Positions 53,680 through 62,074 of a stretch of 64,000 nt of DNA are shown piece by piece (position 1 is the stretch's first letter; every line of letters starts with the position of its first letter). A program made the translations under genes and the position numbers. Under the pieces are notes generated by a model, which saw only the letters and a program-made list of their open reading frames with translations, searched no databases and was not told where the DNA came from. The stretch spans positions 1 through 64,000 of the IMG/VR virus record IMGVR_UViG_3300022745_000030, one strand, 5' to 3'. Origin of the DNA: a virus.

Positions 53680-54329
53680 TTCATTGCCTCTACTATTTCT
53701 TTGAGTCGCTTGCCGCTGCCTGCTCGGGTGGGCCAAGTTCCCTGGGTACTTTCTTTCCCCAGCCACTCCATCCCGCCCGAGATAACACCGACTACTTTGC
53801 CCTTCACCAGCATCGGACCACCCGACTGCCCTGGCAGAGCCACGCCATCAGTATACACATATCCGTCTTTGAGCAAAGAGAGAAATCCGATACTTTCTGT
53901 CGCTGATTCCCTGCCACCGGCAAATCCTAGCCATTTGCAGGGCACCCTGGGCGGCGCATAATCGGGTCCGCCTTCGCCTACCCATTCATCAGGAGCCCCG
54001 ATCTCCAGCACCGGGATATCGACTTCCGGGGTCTGAACGATCGCTAGATCGCTGGCAGCTTCTACTGCGACACAGGTACCCTGAATCGAGTCGCCCGAGG
54101 GCAGAATGATCGTGTAGGAGTTCCCGGAATAGATTTGCTGCTTACTTTCCCGGTACTGTACTACGTGGGCTGCGGTACCAAAGAATGTTTTGCCGGGTAT
54201 CGTCTTCACAGCAAAACAGGTACCAGATGCGTTGTCGGGAGTTCTAATCCTTGCGATCGAATCCCGTTCCCCGGCTGCCGCAACACTCGACAGCAAAACC
54301 AATACTAGACACCATACTTTCGTTGCCAT
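53676..54329 (-). CDS. Secreted trypsin-like serine protease
   Basis: 217 residues. The signal peptide (MATKVWCLVLVLLSSVAAA) precedes a chymotrypsin-fold triad: His55 in GTAAHVV, Asp94 in ASDLAIV and Ser169 in PGQSGGPM. It is exported and could act on host surface proteins, or on a protein layer during lysis. Lying in the replication module, it may act early at the envelope. It overlaps the preceding small gene by 25 nt. Confidence 0.9.
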   Translation of the reverse strand: MATKVWCLVLVLLSSVAAAGERDSIARIRTPDNASGTCFAVKTIPGKTFFGTAAHVVQYRESKQQIYSGNSYTIILPSGDSIQGTCVAVEAASDLAIVQTPEVDIPVLEIGAPDEWVGEGGPDYAPPRVPCKWLGFAGGRESATESIGFLSLLKDGYVYTDGVALPGQSGGPMLVKGKVVGVISGGMEWLGKESTQGTWPTRAGSGKRLKEIVEAMK

Positions 54330-54526
54330 TCTACACCATTCTTTCTTCGGACCCTCGCTGAGTGTACCGAAAATGCTAAAGACTCTTCTTTTTCAATCGC
54401 GCGAATCATCAAAATCTCAATCACCTCTCCGTAGTCCCAGCCGTTTGCCCGGCACATGGCTGCGAAGTCCTCGACCACCGCTGTCTGGATATCAGAAATC
54501 TTTAGCGAACAGCGTTTAGTCGGCAT
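54305..54526 (-). CDS. Hypothetical small protein
   Basis: 73 residues, mostly helical, starting 11 nt inside the end of the helicase gene. It resembles small RHH- or anti-type regulators only vaguely (CSLKISDIQTAVVEDFA). Function unknown. Confidence 0.6.
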   Translation of the reverse strand: MPTKRCSLKISDIQTAVVEDFAAMCRANGWDYGEVIEILMIRAIEKEESLAFSVHSARVRRKNGVEWQRKYGV

Positions 54527-56882
54527 AGGTCTCTTTCAGCATGTCCCAGATAGGTAGGCTCTTGGTCACCTGTCCGTCGATGACTTGATCCTGGATAGCC
54601 TGTTTCTTTTGGATGGCTTCGCAGAGGCGTTCCTCGATCGTACCCTTAGCCACAAGGAAGTAGATTTCTACTTCCTTGTCCTGGCCGATGCGGTGGTTGC
54701 GGTCCTGCCCCTGGGATACCTTGGTTGGGTTCCAAGGTAGCTCGCACCAGATCGTTGTAGTGGCTGCGGTCAGCGTGATACCCGAGTTACCCGATACGAT
54801 GTTGCAGACGATGACTTGGCACTCGGGGTCTTTTTGGAATCGTTCGATAGCCTCTTGCCGTTTCTTAGCGTTCACGCTCCCGTTAATCAGTACCGATCGC
54901 TGAGGATCGATTCTTCGCATTAGGACATCGGCAAAAGCGATATGGGTGCAGAAGATAATGATCTTCTTTTCCGGGTGTGTTTTTCGGTAGTTCAGAATCC
55001 ACTCAACGGTTGCCCTAGCCTTTAGCCGGGCGGATAGTCCTAGGGTGACCGACACCTTGGTCAGCGCTGCGGCTTTGAGTTCTTTCTTGATCTTGCCTTT
55101 GGCAAACCGGGATTCTTTCACCCAGTTCTTGAGATCGGTTTCTGCCTTGTCGTACTCTTCCCGATTGTCGATCTCTAGCGGAACCACAGTTGTAGTGCGT
55201 TCCGGGAGCCCGAGAATTTCTTTCTTGCGGCGAATGGTAAACGGTTTGATTCTCTGGTGTAGTTCATCTAGGTTGCTAGCGCCCGAGTAGTCCACGCCCC
55301 AGGGCGTCCTGCGCGGAGCACAGTACCGGGCACCGTATGCCGTGAAACTCGGGAACATCGCGGGCTTAATCATGTGCAGCGTCGGGTAGAAGTCCTCGGG
55401 GCGGTTCCCGATAGGAGTTCCCGACATACAGATACACTGCTTCGCGCGACGAGATAGCGAGATCGCGGCTTTGGTTACCTTGGCTGCCCGGTTGCTCAGA
55501 TTCTGCGACTCGTCGCAGATGAAGATTTCGTAGAACCAGCTACCAATTGCTGGGGCTTGGTGGTGCAGAATCGGGTAGTTGACTACCACTAGCTGGGTAT
55601 CTGGTTCGATCTCGTTAGGCGTCTCGCCTTCGAGCACCTGCACCTTGATGCCGGGTGCCCACATTTCAGCCTCGATACGCCAGTTATGCTTCACCGAGGT
55701 AGGACATACTACTATCGCAGGCCACACCTTGTCTGTGTGCAAGTATGACAGAATGCTGCCAGTATTGTGCGTTAGAATGTACCCACGTGTGACATACAAG
55801 CTGTCTGGCGCGTCTACCTTTATACATACGCACTCTTCGAATTCGCCAGTAGGTTCTACACTGGCGATTCTGCGGAATACCGCTTTCCTGCATTTTGTTG
55901 GACTGAACCTGGAAGCCTTCCGGGGAACGCTAAATGGGTTTTCCCAGTCTAGCAGTCGGATGCAGACCTGAAACTCTGTGGGTTTTCCGTGGGCTTCTCG
56001 GTTATACTCGCGGATACCGGCTGATCCTCCTATGCTTAATACTAGCTCGCTCACGTCGTGCGCTAATCTACGGCTAGTCGTATGATACGTTACTTTATTC
56101 CCTGTCTTAGATATAGACCCGTCGCAGTCCATTAGTCCTTGCAGAAGTGCTTTCCTGTCGGCTACAGAGGCTCTCTTATATTCCTCTGGTATAAACTTGC
56201 CGCCTGACAGCACATTCAAGCCTAGGCTATCAATAATACGGCGATACGGCTGCGACGTTAATCCTGTGGCGACGCACCCGATCTTTTGCCTGCTTTTTGT
56301 TATGCTCACGCCTTCCGCTTGCAACCGAGATAAAACATGCGGAGAGTCTTCGTTATGCGATGTGATAACTATACACCCTTTATGCAGACTGCCGTTTGCG
56401 ATTAGGCATCCCATTGTGTATGGGCCTATTTCGAGAGTACTTGCTACCGAGAACTCGACCGGACTTAATGCCGGTAGCAGAACAGAACGATAGCTATCGC
56501 ATCCTGACACCAATTGCTTCGCAACATCTGCTGTAGTGCATGTTCTCCAAACCCTATCCCCCTTGCGTGTAGCTCGGTTGGATATTGTCCACAGATGGGT
56601 GTTGGTGCATCTGGTGTATTGTCCAGTCTGCGTTTCCACTTTGTAAATGGGCTTTATGCCTTGGGGATATACCCCAAGCACCTTTGTCGGTTTGCCGTTG
56701 GAGCCAATAACGTAGTCCCCCACCTGTAGTGAGCCTATCGGCTTCCAACCATCAGGCGTGAGAGCAGGCTCCGACACTGGCTGGTCTTTACCTAAGCCTT
56801 GGTCGTCTGCTACAAGTGCAGTTCCATTCACGTCATGAAGGAACTGCACTGCTTCCTCTTGGTGTGGGTACAGCGTGTACAT
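54516..56882 (-). CDS. SNF2-type helicase interrupted by an intein
   Basis: 788 residues of precursor; the mature helicase would be 447. Motif I is DDQGLGK...T (26-32, then the first residue after the intein), motif II DESQ (ICDESQNLSN), motif III MSGTPIGN, and motif VI QGQDRNHRIGQ. This is the SNF2/DEAD-like core of phage helicases. The insertion splits the GKT exactly after the Lys, so the enzyme should be active only after splicing. It starts at 56882. Confidence 0.92.
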   Translation of the reverse strand: MYTLYPHQEEAVQFLHDVNGTALVADDQGLGKDQPVSEPALTPDGWKPIGSLQVGDYVIGSNGKPTKVLGVYPQGIKPIYKVETQTGQYTRCTNTHLWTISNRATRKGDRVWRTCTTADVAKQLVSGCDSYRSVLLPALSPVEFSVASTLEIGPYTMGCLIANGSLHKGCIVITSHNEDSPHVLSRLQAEGVSITKSRQKIGCVATGLTSQPYRRIIDSLGLNVLSGGKFIPEEYKRASVADRKALLQGLMDCDGSISKTGNKVTYHTTSRRLAHDVSELVLSIGGSAGIREYNREAHGKPTEFQVCIRLLDWENPFSVPRKASRFSPTKCRKAVFRRIASVEPTGEFEECVCIKVDAPDSLYVTRGYILTHNTGSILSYLHTDKVWPAIVVCPTSVKHNWRIEAEMWAPGIKVQVLEGETPNEIEPDTQLVVVNYPILHHQAPAIGSWFYEIFICDESQNLSNRAAKVTKAAISLSRRAKQCICMSGTPIGNRPEDFYPTLHMIKPAMFPSFTAYGARYCAPRRTPWGVDYSGASNLDELHQRIKPFTIRRKKEILGLPERTTTVVPLEIDNREEYDKAETDLKNWVKESRFAKGKIKKELKAAALTKVSVTLGLSARLKARATVEWILNYRKTHPEKKIIIFCTHIAFADVLMRRIDPQRSVLINGSVNAKKRQEAIERFQKDPECQVIVCNIVSGNSGITLTAATTTIWCELPWNPTKVSQGQDRNHRIGQDKEVEIYFLVAKGTIEERLCEAIQKKQAIQDQVIDGQVTKSLPIWDMLKETYAD
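55764..56786 (-). other. Class 3-type intein with LAGLIDADG endonuclease
   Basis: 341 residues in the helicase gene. It begins with Asp (DQPVSEPALTPDGW), not Cys or Ser, and ends THN before Thr of the extein. The class 3 triplet is visible: Trp66 in TNTHLW (block B), Cys321 in CVCIKV (block F) and Thr+1. The middle has two LAGLIDADG-like motifs, GCLIANGSL and LLQGLMDCDGS. It sits in the P-loop, a favoured site. Confidence 0.9.
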
Positions 56883-57289
56883 TAGAGGCTTTCGTCACAG
56901 ACTTCGACTTGGTCCCACTGGGTTTCCGAATTGTAATCGACTTCTCCGTCCGTGTCTATTTCTGCGATTTGAAATGCGTTTTGGTAAATCGCTACAATTG
57001 CTCCAACGCCTCGGAAAAGATCATTCACCGACAGCACCCATTCTGTGTTGTGGGTATCCCGGTATCGGATTGTACGCGGCTGTCCCAGGTCTTCCAGCCG
57101 GGGCTTCCGCCACTTGGTCTTTTGCAGGATGGCGGCAATGAACGTGACTTTTCCTGAGTACTTTGTAGGCTTACCATGCTCGTTGATAAACCACTCACCC
57201 GGCTTCACCCATCCGATCCGGGTAATTTCATACCCGTTGATCGAGATACCCTCTTCCAATGGAATTTTGTCTACTGATGTTTCCGACAT
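56882..57289 (-). CDS. GYEI-R-IG family hypothetical protein
   Basis: 135 residues from the ATG at 57289, with GGAG upstream. It shares a domain with the 57291 gene: GYEITRIGWVKPGEWFINEHG against PYELVRIGFPEMGEQYLDSNG, and a later RDTHNTEWVL against RDKYNEPWVY. Paralogues in tandem; function unknown. Confidence 0.7.
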   Translation of the reverse strand: MSETSVDKIPLEEGISINGYEITRIGWVKPGEWFINEHGKPTKYSGKVTFIAAILQKTKWRKPRLEDLGQPRTIRYRDTHNTEWVLSVNDLFRGVGAIVAIYQNAFQIAEIDTDGEVDYNSETQWDQVEVCDESL

Positions 57290-57290
57290 T

Positions 57291-57659
57291 TCATTCTCCA
57301 ACGTAAAATTCACAACGCTTAAACCACATACCAGTGTCCCCGTCTTTCCACTTATGGGTAAGGCTGGGGACGTATTCAACTACGGTTCCGTAAACCCAGG
57401 GCTCGTTGTACTTGTCCCGGAATCTTGCCGCTATCGGCAACCGGGCAGCCTCCGCATGGGTAGCCTGTCTCCAGCCTTTCGGGTTGTAGAGCACAGGCAC
57501 TGGTCCTGGGAATTCTTCCTTGCCAAAGGCGACCCGTACCGTGGTGCCATTGCTGTCCAGGTACTGTTCCCCCATCTCCGGGAAGCCGATACGAACAAGT
57601 TCGTAAGGCTCTGGGATGCCGGGGACCTTGGCAAAGGTCATAAAGTACGGCGAAGACAT
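57291..57659 (-). CDS. GYEI-R-IG family hypothetical protein
   Basis: 122 residues from the ATG at 57659, in TAATG overlap with the sigma-like gene. Same domain order as its neighbour: an N-terminal PYELVRIG part and a C-terminal WVYGTVVEYVPSL strand. Function unknown. Confidence 0.7.
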   Translation of the reverse strand: MSSPYFMTFAKVPGIPEPYELVRIGFPEMGEQYLDSNGTTVRVAFGKEEFPGPVPVLYNPKGWRQATHAEAARLPIAARFRDKYNEPWVYGTVVEYVPSLTHKWKDGDTGMWFKRCEFYVGE

Positions 57660-58135
57660 TATACGCACGCCTCTTCGATGAAAACGGAAGTCTTTGGTTC
57701 TTTTCGGTAGACAAAGTCTACGGCTTCCCGGACTTTGGATGGGGCGAGTTTAGCGATCTCAGCCCGGAGCGCCTTCGTTCGCAGGCGTTCGTTGCAGGCG
57801 TTTTCCGCCAGACGCAGGCACTCAGCGTAGCCTTCTGGCATGGTTTCGGGCTCGGGTGCTGCTACCTCGATTCGGCGACCAGTGAGAGCCTTTGGGGTGC
57901 GTTTCAGCCGTTGCTGATACTTCTTTGGGAGCCTGGAAATGATGACCCAGGAGAAAAAGGTTGACGGTTTGCCGCGTTCTGGGTTATACTTATGTTTGGA
58001 TTTGAGCCACTCCACGATGCAATCTTGGATTACGTCGTCGAACTCCTGGTGGTAGGTATGGGCTAGTTGTGTAGCCAAACCGTGGAAAAATCGATAGAGT
58101 CCATCACAATCATCAGCGGTGTACGGGGATGCCAT
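57659..58135 (-). CDS. Sigma-factor-like protein (region 2)
   Basis: 158 residues from the ATG at 58135, with AGGAACC upstream. Residues about 10-75 (LYRFFHGLATQLAHTYHQEFDDVIQDCIVEWL, FFSWVIISRL) resemble sigma region 2. A clear region 4 helix-turn-helix was not found. It may direct late transcription or modify host RNA polymerase. It has its own promoter and divides the divergent operons. Confidence 0.6.
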   Translation of the reverse strand: MASPYTADDCDGLYRFFHGLATQLAHTYHQEFDDVIQDCIVEWLKSKHKYNPERGKPSTFFSWVIISRLPKKYQQRLKRTPKALTGRRIEVAAPEPETMPEGYAECLRLAENACNERLRTKALRAEIAKLAPSKVREAVDFVYRKEPKTSVFIEEACV

Positions 58136-58180
58136 TTTATGGTTCCTAGGGATTGGGGTCGAAAACCGAATGAGCACAAG

Positions 58181-58208
58181 ATTGTACGGATGATCGATCG
58201 TTCTGCAA
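58181..58208 (-). promoter_or_regulatory. Promoter for sigma-like gene operon
   Basis: On the minus strand TTGCAG (58208-58203), a 16-nt spacer and TACAAT (58186-58181), 46 nt before the ATG at 58135. It is the first promoter of a long minus-strand run and lies between divergent genes. Confidence 0.7.
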
Positions 58209-58249
58209 GCAGTTTGGGCATCTATTTTGGAAAATCTAGGAAATAATTT

Positions 58250-58999
58250 ATGAAGCCGTTGAAGGTAGGAATCATCCCGGATACCCATGTCCCGAACCAC
58301 GACGAAGAGGCTCTTGCCTGTGCCGTCAAAATCCTGGGCTGGTACAAACCGGATAAAATTGTGTTCCTCGGCGATTTCTTAGATTATGATCCACTTTCAA
58401 GACATAACCGCGACTCGATCGCTCACCGGGCATCGGTCTCAATGGAGAAAGAATTCGAAGCCGGTAACCGGGCTTTTGATCGAATCACCAAGCATTGCCA
58501 GGACGTGGTTTACATCAAAGGGAACCACGAAGATCGCGCCGGGCCATATGTTGACCAGCACCCGGAAGTCCGGGGTCTGGTGGAAGTGGAACGAGGGCTA
58601 GAGTTCTCGGCCCGGAGAAAAGACGGCTACTCGATCCGGGTGCTGGAGTACAACGAAGTCTACCGTACCGGGCACCTGCACTATACCCACGGCTGGTATA
58701 CCAATCAGCACCACGCCCAGAAGCACCTGCAATCGTTCCAGGTATCTATCGTTTACGGGCACATACACGACTACCAAGTAGCCACGTATGTTAGCCCGAT
58801 CAGCGCCAGTCGTAAGCATACGGCTACCTGTCTTGGATGCCTCTGCACCTTGGCTCCCGACTACATGCGAAATGCCCCGAACAAGTGGGTTCACTGTGTG
58901 GGGCTTGCCCATATCCGGGAAGACGGGGATTTCGGCCTAGACCCGGTAATCATCTGCGGCGGAAAGGCAAGTTACGCCGGAAAAGTGTTCTCGGCATGA
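58250..58999 (+). CDS. Calcineurin-like phosphoesterase
   Basis: 249 residues. PDTHVP (D11, H13), FLGDFLDYD, KGNHEDR and GHIHDYQ are the metal ligands of the calcineurin-like family in order, and YTHGW adds one more. Substrate unknown (nucleotide, phosphoprotein or DNA). AGGAAATAATTT precedes the ATG. It is followed by an SprT-like gene in ATGA overlap, one of the few plus-strand genes in this half. Confidence 0.85.
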   Translation: MKPLKVGIIPDTHVPNHDEEALACAVKILGWYKPDKIVFLGDFLDYDPLSRHNRDSIAHRASVSMEKEFEAGNRAFDRITKHCQDVVYIKGNHEDRAGPYVDQHPEVRGLVEVERGLEFSARRKDGYSIRVLEYNEVYRTGHLHYTHGWYTNQHHAQKHLQSFQVSIVYGHIHDYQVATYVSPISASRKHTATCLGCLCTLAPDYMRNAPNKWVHCVGLAHIREDGDFGLDPVIICGGKASYAGKVFSA

Positions 59000-59307
59000 A
59001 ACCAGTACACCAGCTAGCCAATTTGTTGCGGAAGCGGGTGCAGGCGAACAGATTTTCGGTTCGCCTTACCTGGGTGGCCGGGAACGCGGCTGCCCTAACA
59101 TATTTCGACCACAAACGAGGTTTGTTTGTGATCGAAATCGAGAAGAGTTTGCCCGACTACGCACAGCCGTTCTACTTGATCCATGAAATGGGTCACGTAG
59201 TATCCTGGGACATGGAACACCCAGAAACCGGCAAAGAGCACGGTCCAGCATTCTGGCGGGCTATGGAGTCCCTATACCCGATCTACGAGTCGTTCTGCGA
59301 AAGCTGA
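58996..59307 (+). CDS. SprT-like zinc metalloprotease
   Basis: 103 residues. HEMGH (63-67) is the HExxH zinc motif, preceded by a hydrophobic helix and followed by EHGPAFWRAM, as in SprT/WLM-type proteins. SprT-like proteins can degrade DNA-crosslinked proteins, so a role in replication-fork clearing is possible. Confidence 0.78.
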   Translation: MKPVHQLANLLRKRVQANRFSVRLTWVAGNAAALTYFDHKRGLFVIEIEKSLPDYAQPFYLIHEMGHVVSWDMEHPETGKEHGPAFWRAMESLYPIYESFCES

Positions 59308-59385
59308 GTTGAACTAGCTGTCTGAGTCGATTCCGCTTCTCACGATCTCTGTTTCGTGTTTAAGTACGTTGCCATGCGAGTCGGT

Positions 59386-59544
59386 TTATACCAGTGGCAA
59401 GAATCGCCTATCCGATGGACGCACCCAGTAGCCACAAAACAGACAGTCGTTGCCCGATGGGCTGTGTCTGTCTCTGGTAGTCTCCCACCATTCGCCTTTG
59501 CATTCATCGCATGCAAAAAATCGCCAGCCTGCTTTACTTTCCAT
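59386..59544 (-). CDS. Small zinc-ribbon protein, 52 aa
   Basis: A 52-residue reading frame from the ATG at 59544, with AAGGGGAAAACA just upstream. CDEC and CLFC (C12-x2-C15, about C34-x2-C37) form one zinc-ribbon site. It has clear coding character and follows the convergent plus-strand genes. Function unknown. Confidence 0.72.
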   Translation of the reverse strand: MESKAGWRFFACDECKGEWWETTRDRHSPSGNDCLFCGYWVRPSDRRFLPLV

Positions 59545-59554
59545 TGTTTTCCCC

Positions 59555-59824
59555 TTACTTCCTGACTCCCGAGAATGTGGGTTGTAGGTCCATGTAAACT
59601 TCTACATCAGCCAAGGCGTCTCCGTCTTCGCTGGAGTAGAGTCGAATAACCAAAGGCCAAGTACACTCATAGCCCTGACCATTCGACCAATAATGCTCAG
59701 CGCACTGCTCGGCAATATCGATCTGCTCGCGAGGGCGAGTAATATCCACTTGCCCGGAAAGTTTCATTCGAACACGGCTGTCTGGGCATACTTCTGGTAC
59801 TGCGTACCACACTTCCTTACTCAT
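59555..59824 (-). CDS. Hypothetical small protein
   Basis: 89 residues with a CAEHYWSNGQGYECTWPLVIRLY core that I recognise only as recurring in phage genomes. It overlaps the upstream gene by 4 nt (ATGA). Function unknown. Confidence 0.65.
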   Translation of the reverse strand: MSKEVWYAVPEVCPDSRVRMKLSGQVDITRPREQIDIAEQCAEHYWSNGQGYECTWPLVIRLYSSEDGDALADVEVYMDLQPTFSGVRK

Positions 59825-60042
59825 TCCCCCACCTCTCGCCCGTAAGCACTCACAAACTCTTTCCAGCCAAGCAACTCGATCACTTTTCGCGTTTCGTGTT
59901 GCGAACGAAGTCCGTCAACGACGTACCATCGTTTTTCACCGCTCAGTCGAACGAATATATTTGCAGGTCCGTTTGTGTGCTGGCCCGTCGTCTGCTCTGG
60001 ATGGTAATAATTAGATGTTTTTAGTTCGTACTGCTGGTTCAT
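59821..60042 (-). CDS. Hypothetical small protein
   Basis: 73 residues, polar N-terminus (NYYHPEQTTGQHTNG) and a compact C-terminal alpha-beta part. Coupled by ATGA and TAATG to its neighbours. Confidence 0.6.
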   Translation of the reverse strand: MNQQYELKTSNYYHPEQTTGQHTNGPANIFVRLSGEKRWYVVDGLRSQHETRKVIELLGWKEFVSAYGREVGE

Positions 60043-60281
60043 TAGTACACCTCGACAAACTCATCCCCAAGAACGGCACCAAACGAAGCGTGAGGCCAAG
60101 CGTCCCATTTGACCCAATGCCCTTCATGGTCGTTGTATCCAGTAACTTCACCAAAGCCACCCTTCTCGGCGTATATGCAAGCTGGACTATCTTCTGTCGC
60201 ATCACCGTACAGGCTTTTCACGAATCGAATTCGAGTGCCGATGGGCAGTAAGACCCATGAGCTTTTTATTTCCGTTTTCAT
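60042..60281 (-). CDS. Small KOW/SH3-like hypothetical protein
   Basis: 79 residues, beta-rich, with GTRIRFVKSL and a charged GEVTGYNDHEGHWVKW strand pair like small barrel proteins. Tightly coupled to neighbours (TAATG, ATGA). Confidence 0.6.
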   Translation of the reverse strand: MKTEIKSSWVLLPIGTRIRFVKSLYGDATEDSPACIYAEKGGFGEVTGYNDHEGHWVKWDAWPHASFGAVLGDEFVEVY

Positions 60282-60490
60282 TCCCCCACCTCAAAGCTCC
60301 CCGTTTCAAGCCACGCCGACAAGTGGGCTACGAGTTCGCGGACTTGGGATTTGTTGCAAATCATCAATACGCTCTTAGCCCAAAAATAAACCGAATAATT
60401 TTTAGGCGAGTGGGTGATGCAGAAACGCTCACCCATTACGTCGTCAAACTCAAATCTTTCGATCCCTCGTTCGTCCTTTTCTATCTTCAT
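60278..60490 (-). CDS. Hypothetical small protein
   Basis: 70 residues from the ATG at 60490, which overlaps the stop of the next gene (TGATG). Acidic, helical C-terminal part. Confidence 0.6.
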   Translation of the reverse strand: MKIEKDERGIERFEFDDVMGERFCITHSPKNYSVYFWAKSVLMICNKSQVRELVAHLSAWLETGSFEVGE

Positions 60491-60849
60491 CACTTCCCCC
60501 TCGGCCACTTGTTGCGGTCTATGCGGCAGTAGTTATACGGTTGATTCGTAGACCTCCATTTCATGCGATATGTTTGGACATAACCAATTAGCATCGCTTC
60601 AACCCATTCTTTCCCATCATCACTAAACTCGCATTCCTTGCCTCCATCATCCGGCAGCACCGGCGTCTCCCATCGCGGTTGCGGAGGCCACTCGGTAACG
60701 CCTTCGGGCCAGTCGATGGGGACAGAGCATGCTTCGTTTTGTTTATAGCAAATTGCGTAACCAGAACCCAACTTGGTTATAGATTCAGCACTCGGCCACA
60801 ACGCCTTCACATGCTCAAACACTTCTTGCGGGGTTAGCTTGTTGCTCAT
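60490..60849 (-). CDS. Paralogue of TPQEAF small-protein family
   Basis: 119 residues. The N-terminus MSNKLTPQEVFEHVKALWPSAESI matches the 52828 and 62521 proteins, and DWPEGVTEWPPQP is the shared EWPP motif. This is the shortest of the three paralogues. Confidence 0.7.
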   Translation of the reverse strand: MSNKLTPQEVFEHVKALWPSAESITKLGSGYAICYKQNEACSVPIDWPEGVTEWPPQPRWETPVLPDDGGKECEFSDDGKEWVEAMLIGYVQTYRMKWRSTNQPYNYCRIDRNKWPRGK

Positions 60850-60861
60850 TCAGCACATCCT

Positions 60862-61569
60862 TCACTCGAAAAGCGTGTCTAAATCCAAAGTCTGCTCAAT
60901 CCTGGAATCCCGGTCACAGAGAGCCTTGTACTGGGTTTTGAGTGTGGTGAACCATGTTCTGCCGTTCCACCACTCAAACCCGTCAAAGTCTGCTTTGTAC
61001 TTGCAGGACTGATCGTACCCGAACATAGTATACACATACTTGATCGCTCGGCTACTCGCAATTTCGCATTCAATCGCCTGGGAAATGGCTCCCAGGTTGT
61101 ATGGCTTCCGAACAGCAACATGCTGTAGGGATACCATGTTGTGGCTTTCGGTCCATAGCAGGGTGTAGGCTACCGGGGTGTTCTCGTCGTTCGCCCGGAT
61201 TACGATGCACTCATGTGCGAAATCCAGGATTTCGTCTACATCGAGGTAAGAGTTAAAATTGTGCTGGGAGATGAATTCTTCGTAGCGGTGTCGCACATGC
61301 TTGCGATCGACCTCTGCCACCGGTTTGACTTCGTAGGTGATCCCTGCCCGGTTCATGGCTTTCCGGGTGCTGCGACTTGGCTTGTGGGTAGCTGCGATTC
61401 GTACCGAACGCCCTTGGTACCACATATCGTTCTGCCAGGGGCACCAGCCCTCTTCTAGCAGATTGTGGACTAAGTCCATCGGCTCCCGAGTGCCACATAC
61501 CTCGGTGAACATATAGTCGCGCTGGGACATTGCCCCGAAACCATGTACATGGTTAAAACGGATTTTCAT
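60862..61569 (-). CDS. Arginyl/leucyl-tRNA-protein transferase-like protein
   Basis: 235 residues. The C-terminal half resembles the GNAT-like fold of arginyl- or leucyl-tRNA-protein transferases: VSLQHVAVRKPYNLGAISQA, then IKYVYTMFGYDQSCKYKADF and an aromatic FEWWNGRTW. If real it could tag host or phage proteins for N-degron turnover. The call rests on pattern only; a general GNAT is the alternative. It overlaps the upstream gene by 17 nt. Confidence 0.5.
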   Translation of the reverse strand: MKIRFNHVHGFGAMSQRDYMFTEVCGTREPMDLVHNLLEEGWCPWQNDMWYQGRSVRIAATHKPSRSTRKAMNRAGITYEVKPVAEVDRKHVRHRYEEFISQHNFNSYLDVDEILDFAHECIVIRANDENTPVAYTLLWTESHNMVSLQHVAVRKPYNLGAISQAIECEIASSRAIKYVYTMFGYDQSCKYKADFDGFEWWNGRTWFTTLKTQYKALCDRDSRIEQTLDLDTLFE

Positions 61570-62074
61570 CTGTATCGTCCTCGTCAGATTGGGGATTGAT
61601 TTCCGGTAGAATTATCTCCGGGTAATTGACGGTGGGCACCTTGGTTGCCCGGACCCTGGCAAGCCTCTCGGCTTGGTTGATTCCTTGTATTGAGAACCGC
61701 TTGCAGGGCTTGGTTCCCTGAATTAGATCACCCCTGCCCCAAATAATCAATAGGGCTACCTTGTTCGGGCTCAAAAGAATCCATTCTTCCGATCCTTTGC
61801 CCAAACCCTTGGAATAGATGGCTTGACAGCCGGTGTGCTTCTCGACTTCCTTCACCCAAACGGGCTTAGGATGCACTACGGGGTCGGGCTTCCTGGGTTT
61901 CCGGTTGCCCAGGCACACGGTTTCTTTATTAGAGCACAGAACTCCCTGCACGTCTTGCCCGGTTACCCCGAGTTTCTTTGCGATGTCCTTAACAGAAAAT
62001 CCCGCGCGATACAATTCTCGTACCTCGCGGGATTTTTGCTGGTTTAGGGGTATGCGGCCTTTGAATGTTCCCAT
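61553..62074 (-). CDS. HTH DNA-binding protein
   Basis: 173 residues from the ATG at 62074, in TGATG overlap. LYRAGFSVKDIAKKLGVTGQDVQGVL is a resolvase/LuxR-like helix-turn-helix. The rest has no recognised motif. Candidate early transcriptional regulator. Confidence 0.7.
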   Translation of the reverse strand: MGTFKGRIPLNQQKSREVRELYRAGFSVKDIAKKLGVTGQDVQGVLCSNKETVCLGNRKPRKPDPVVHPKPVWVKEVEKHTGCQAIYSKGLGKGSEEWILLSPNKVALLIIWGRGDLIQGTKPCKRFSIQGINQAERLARVRATKVPTVNYPEIILPEINPQSDEDDTDENPF

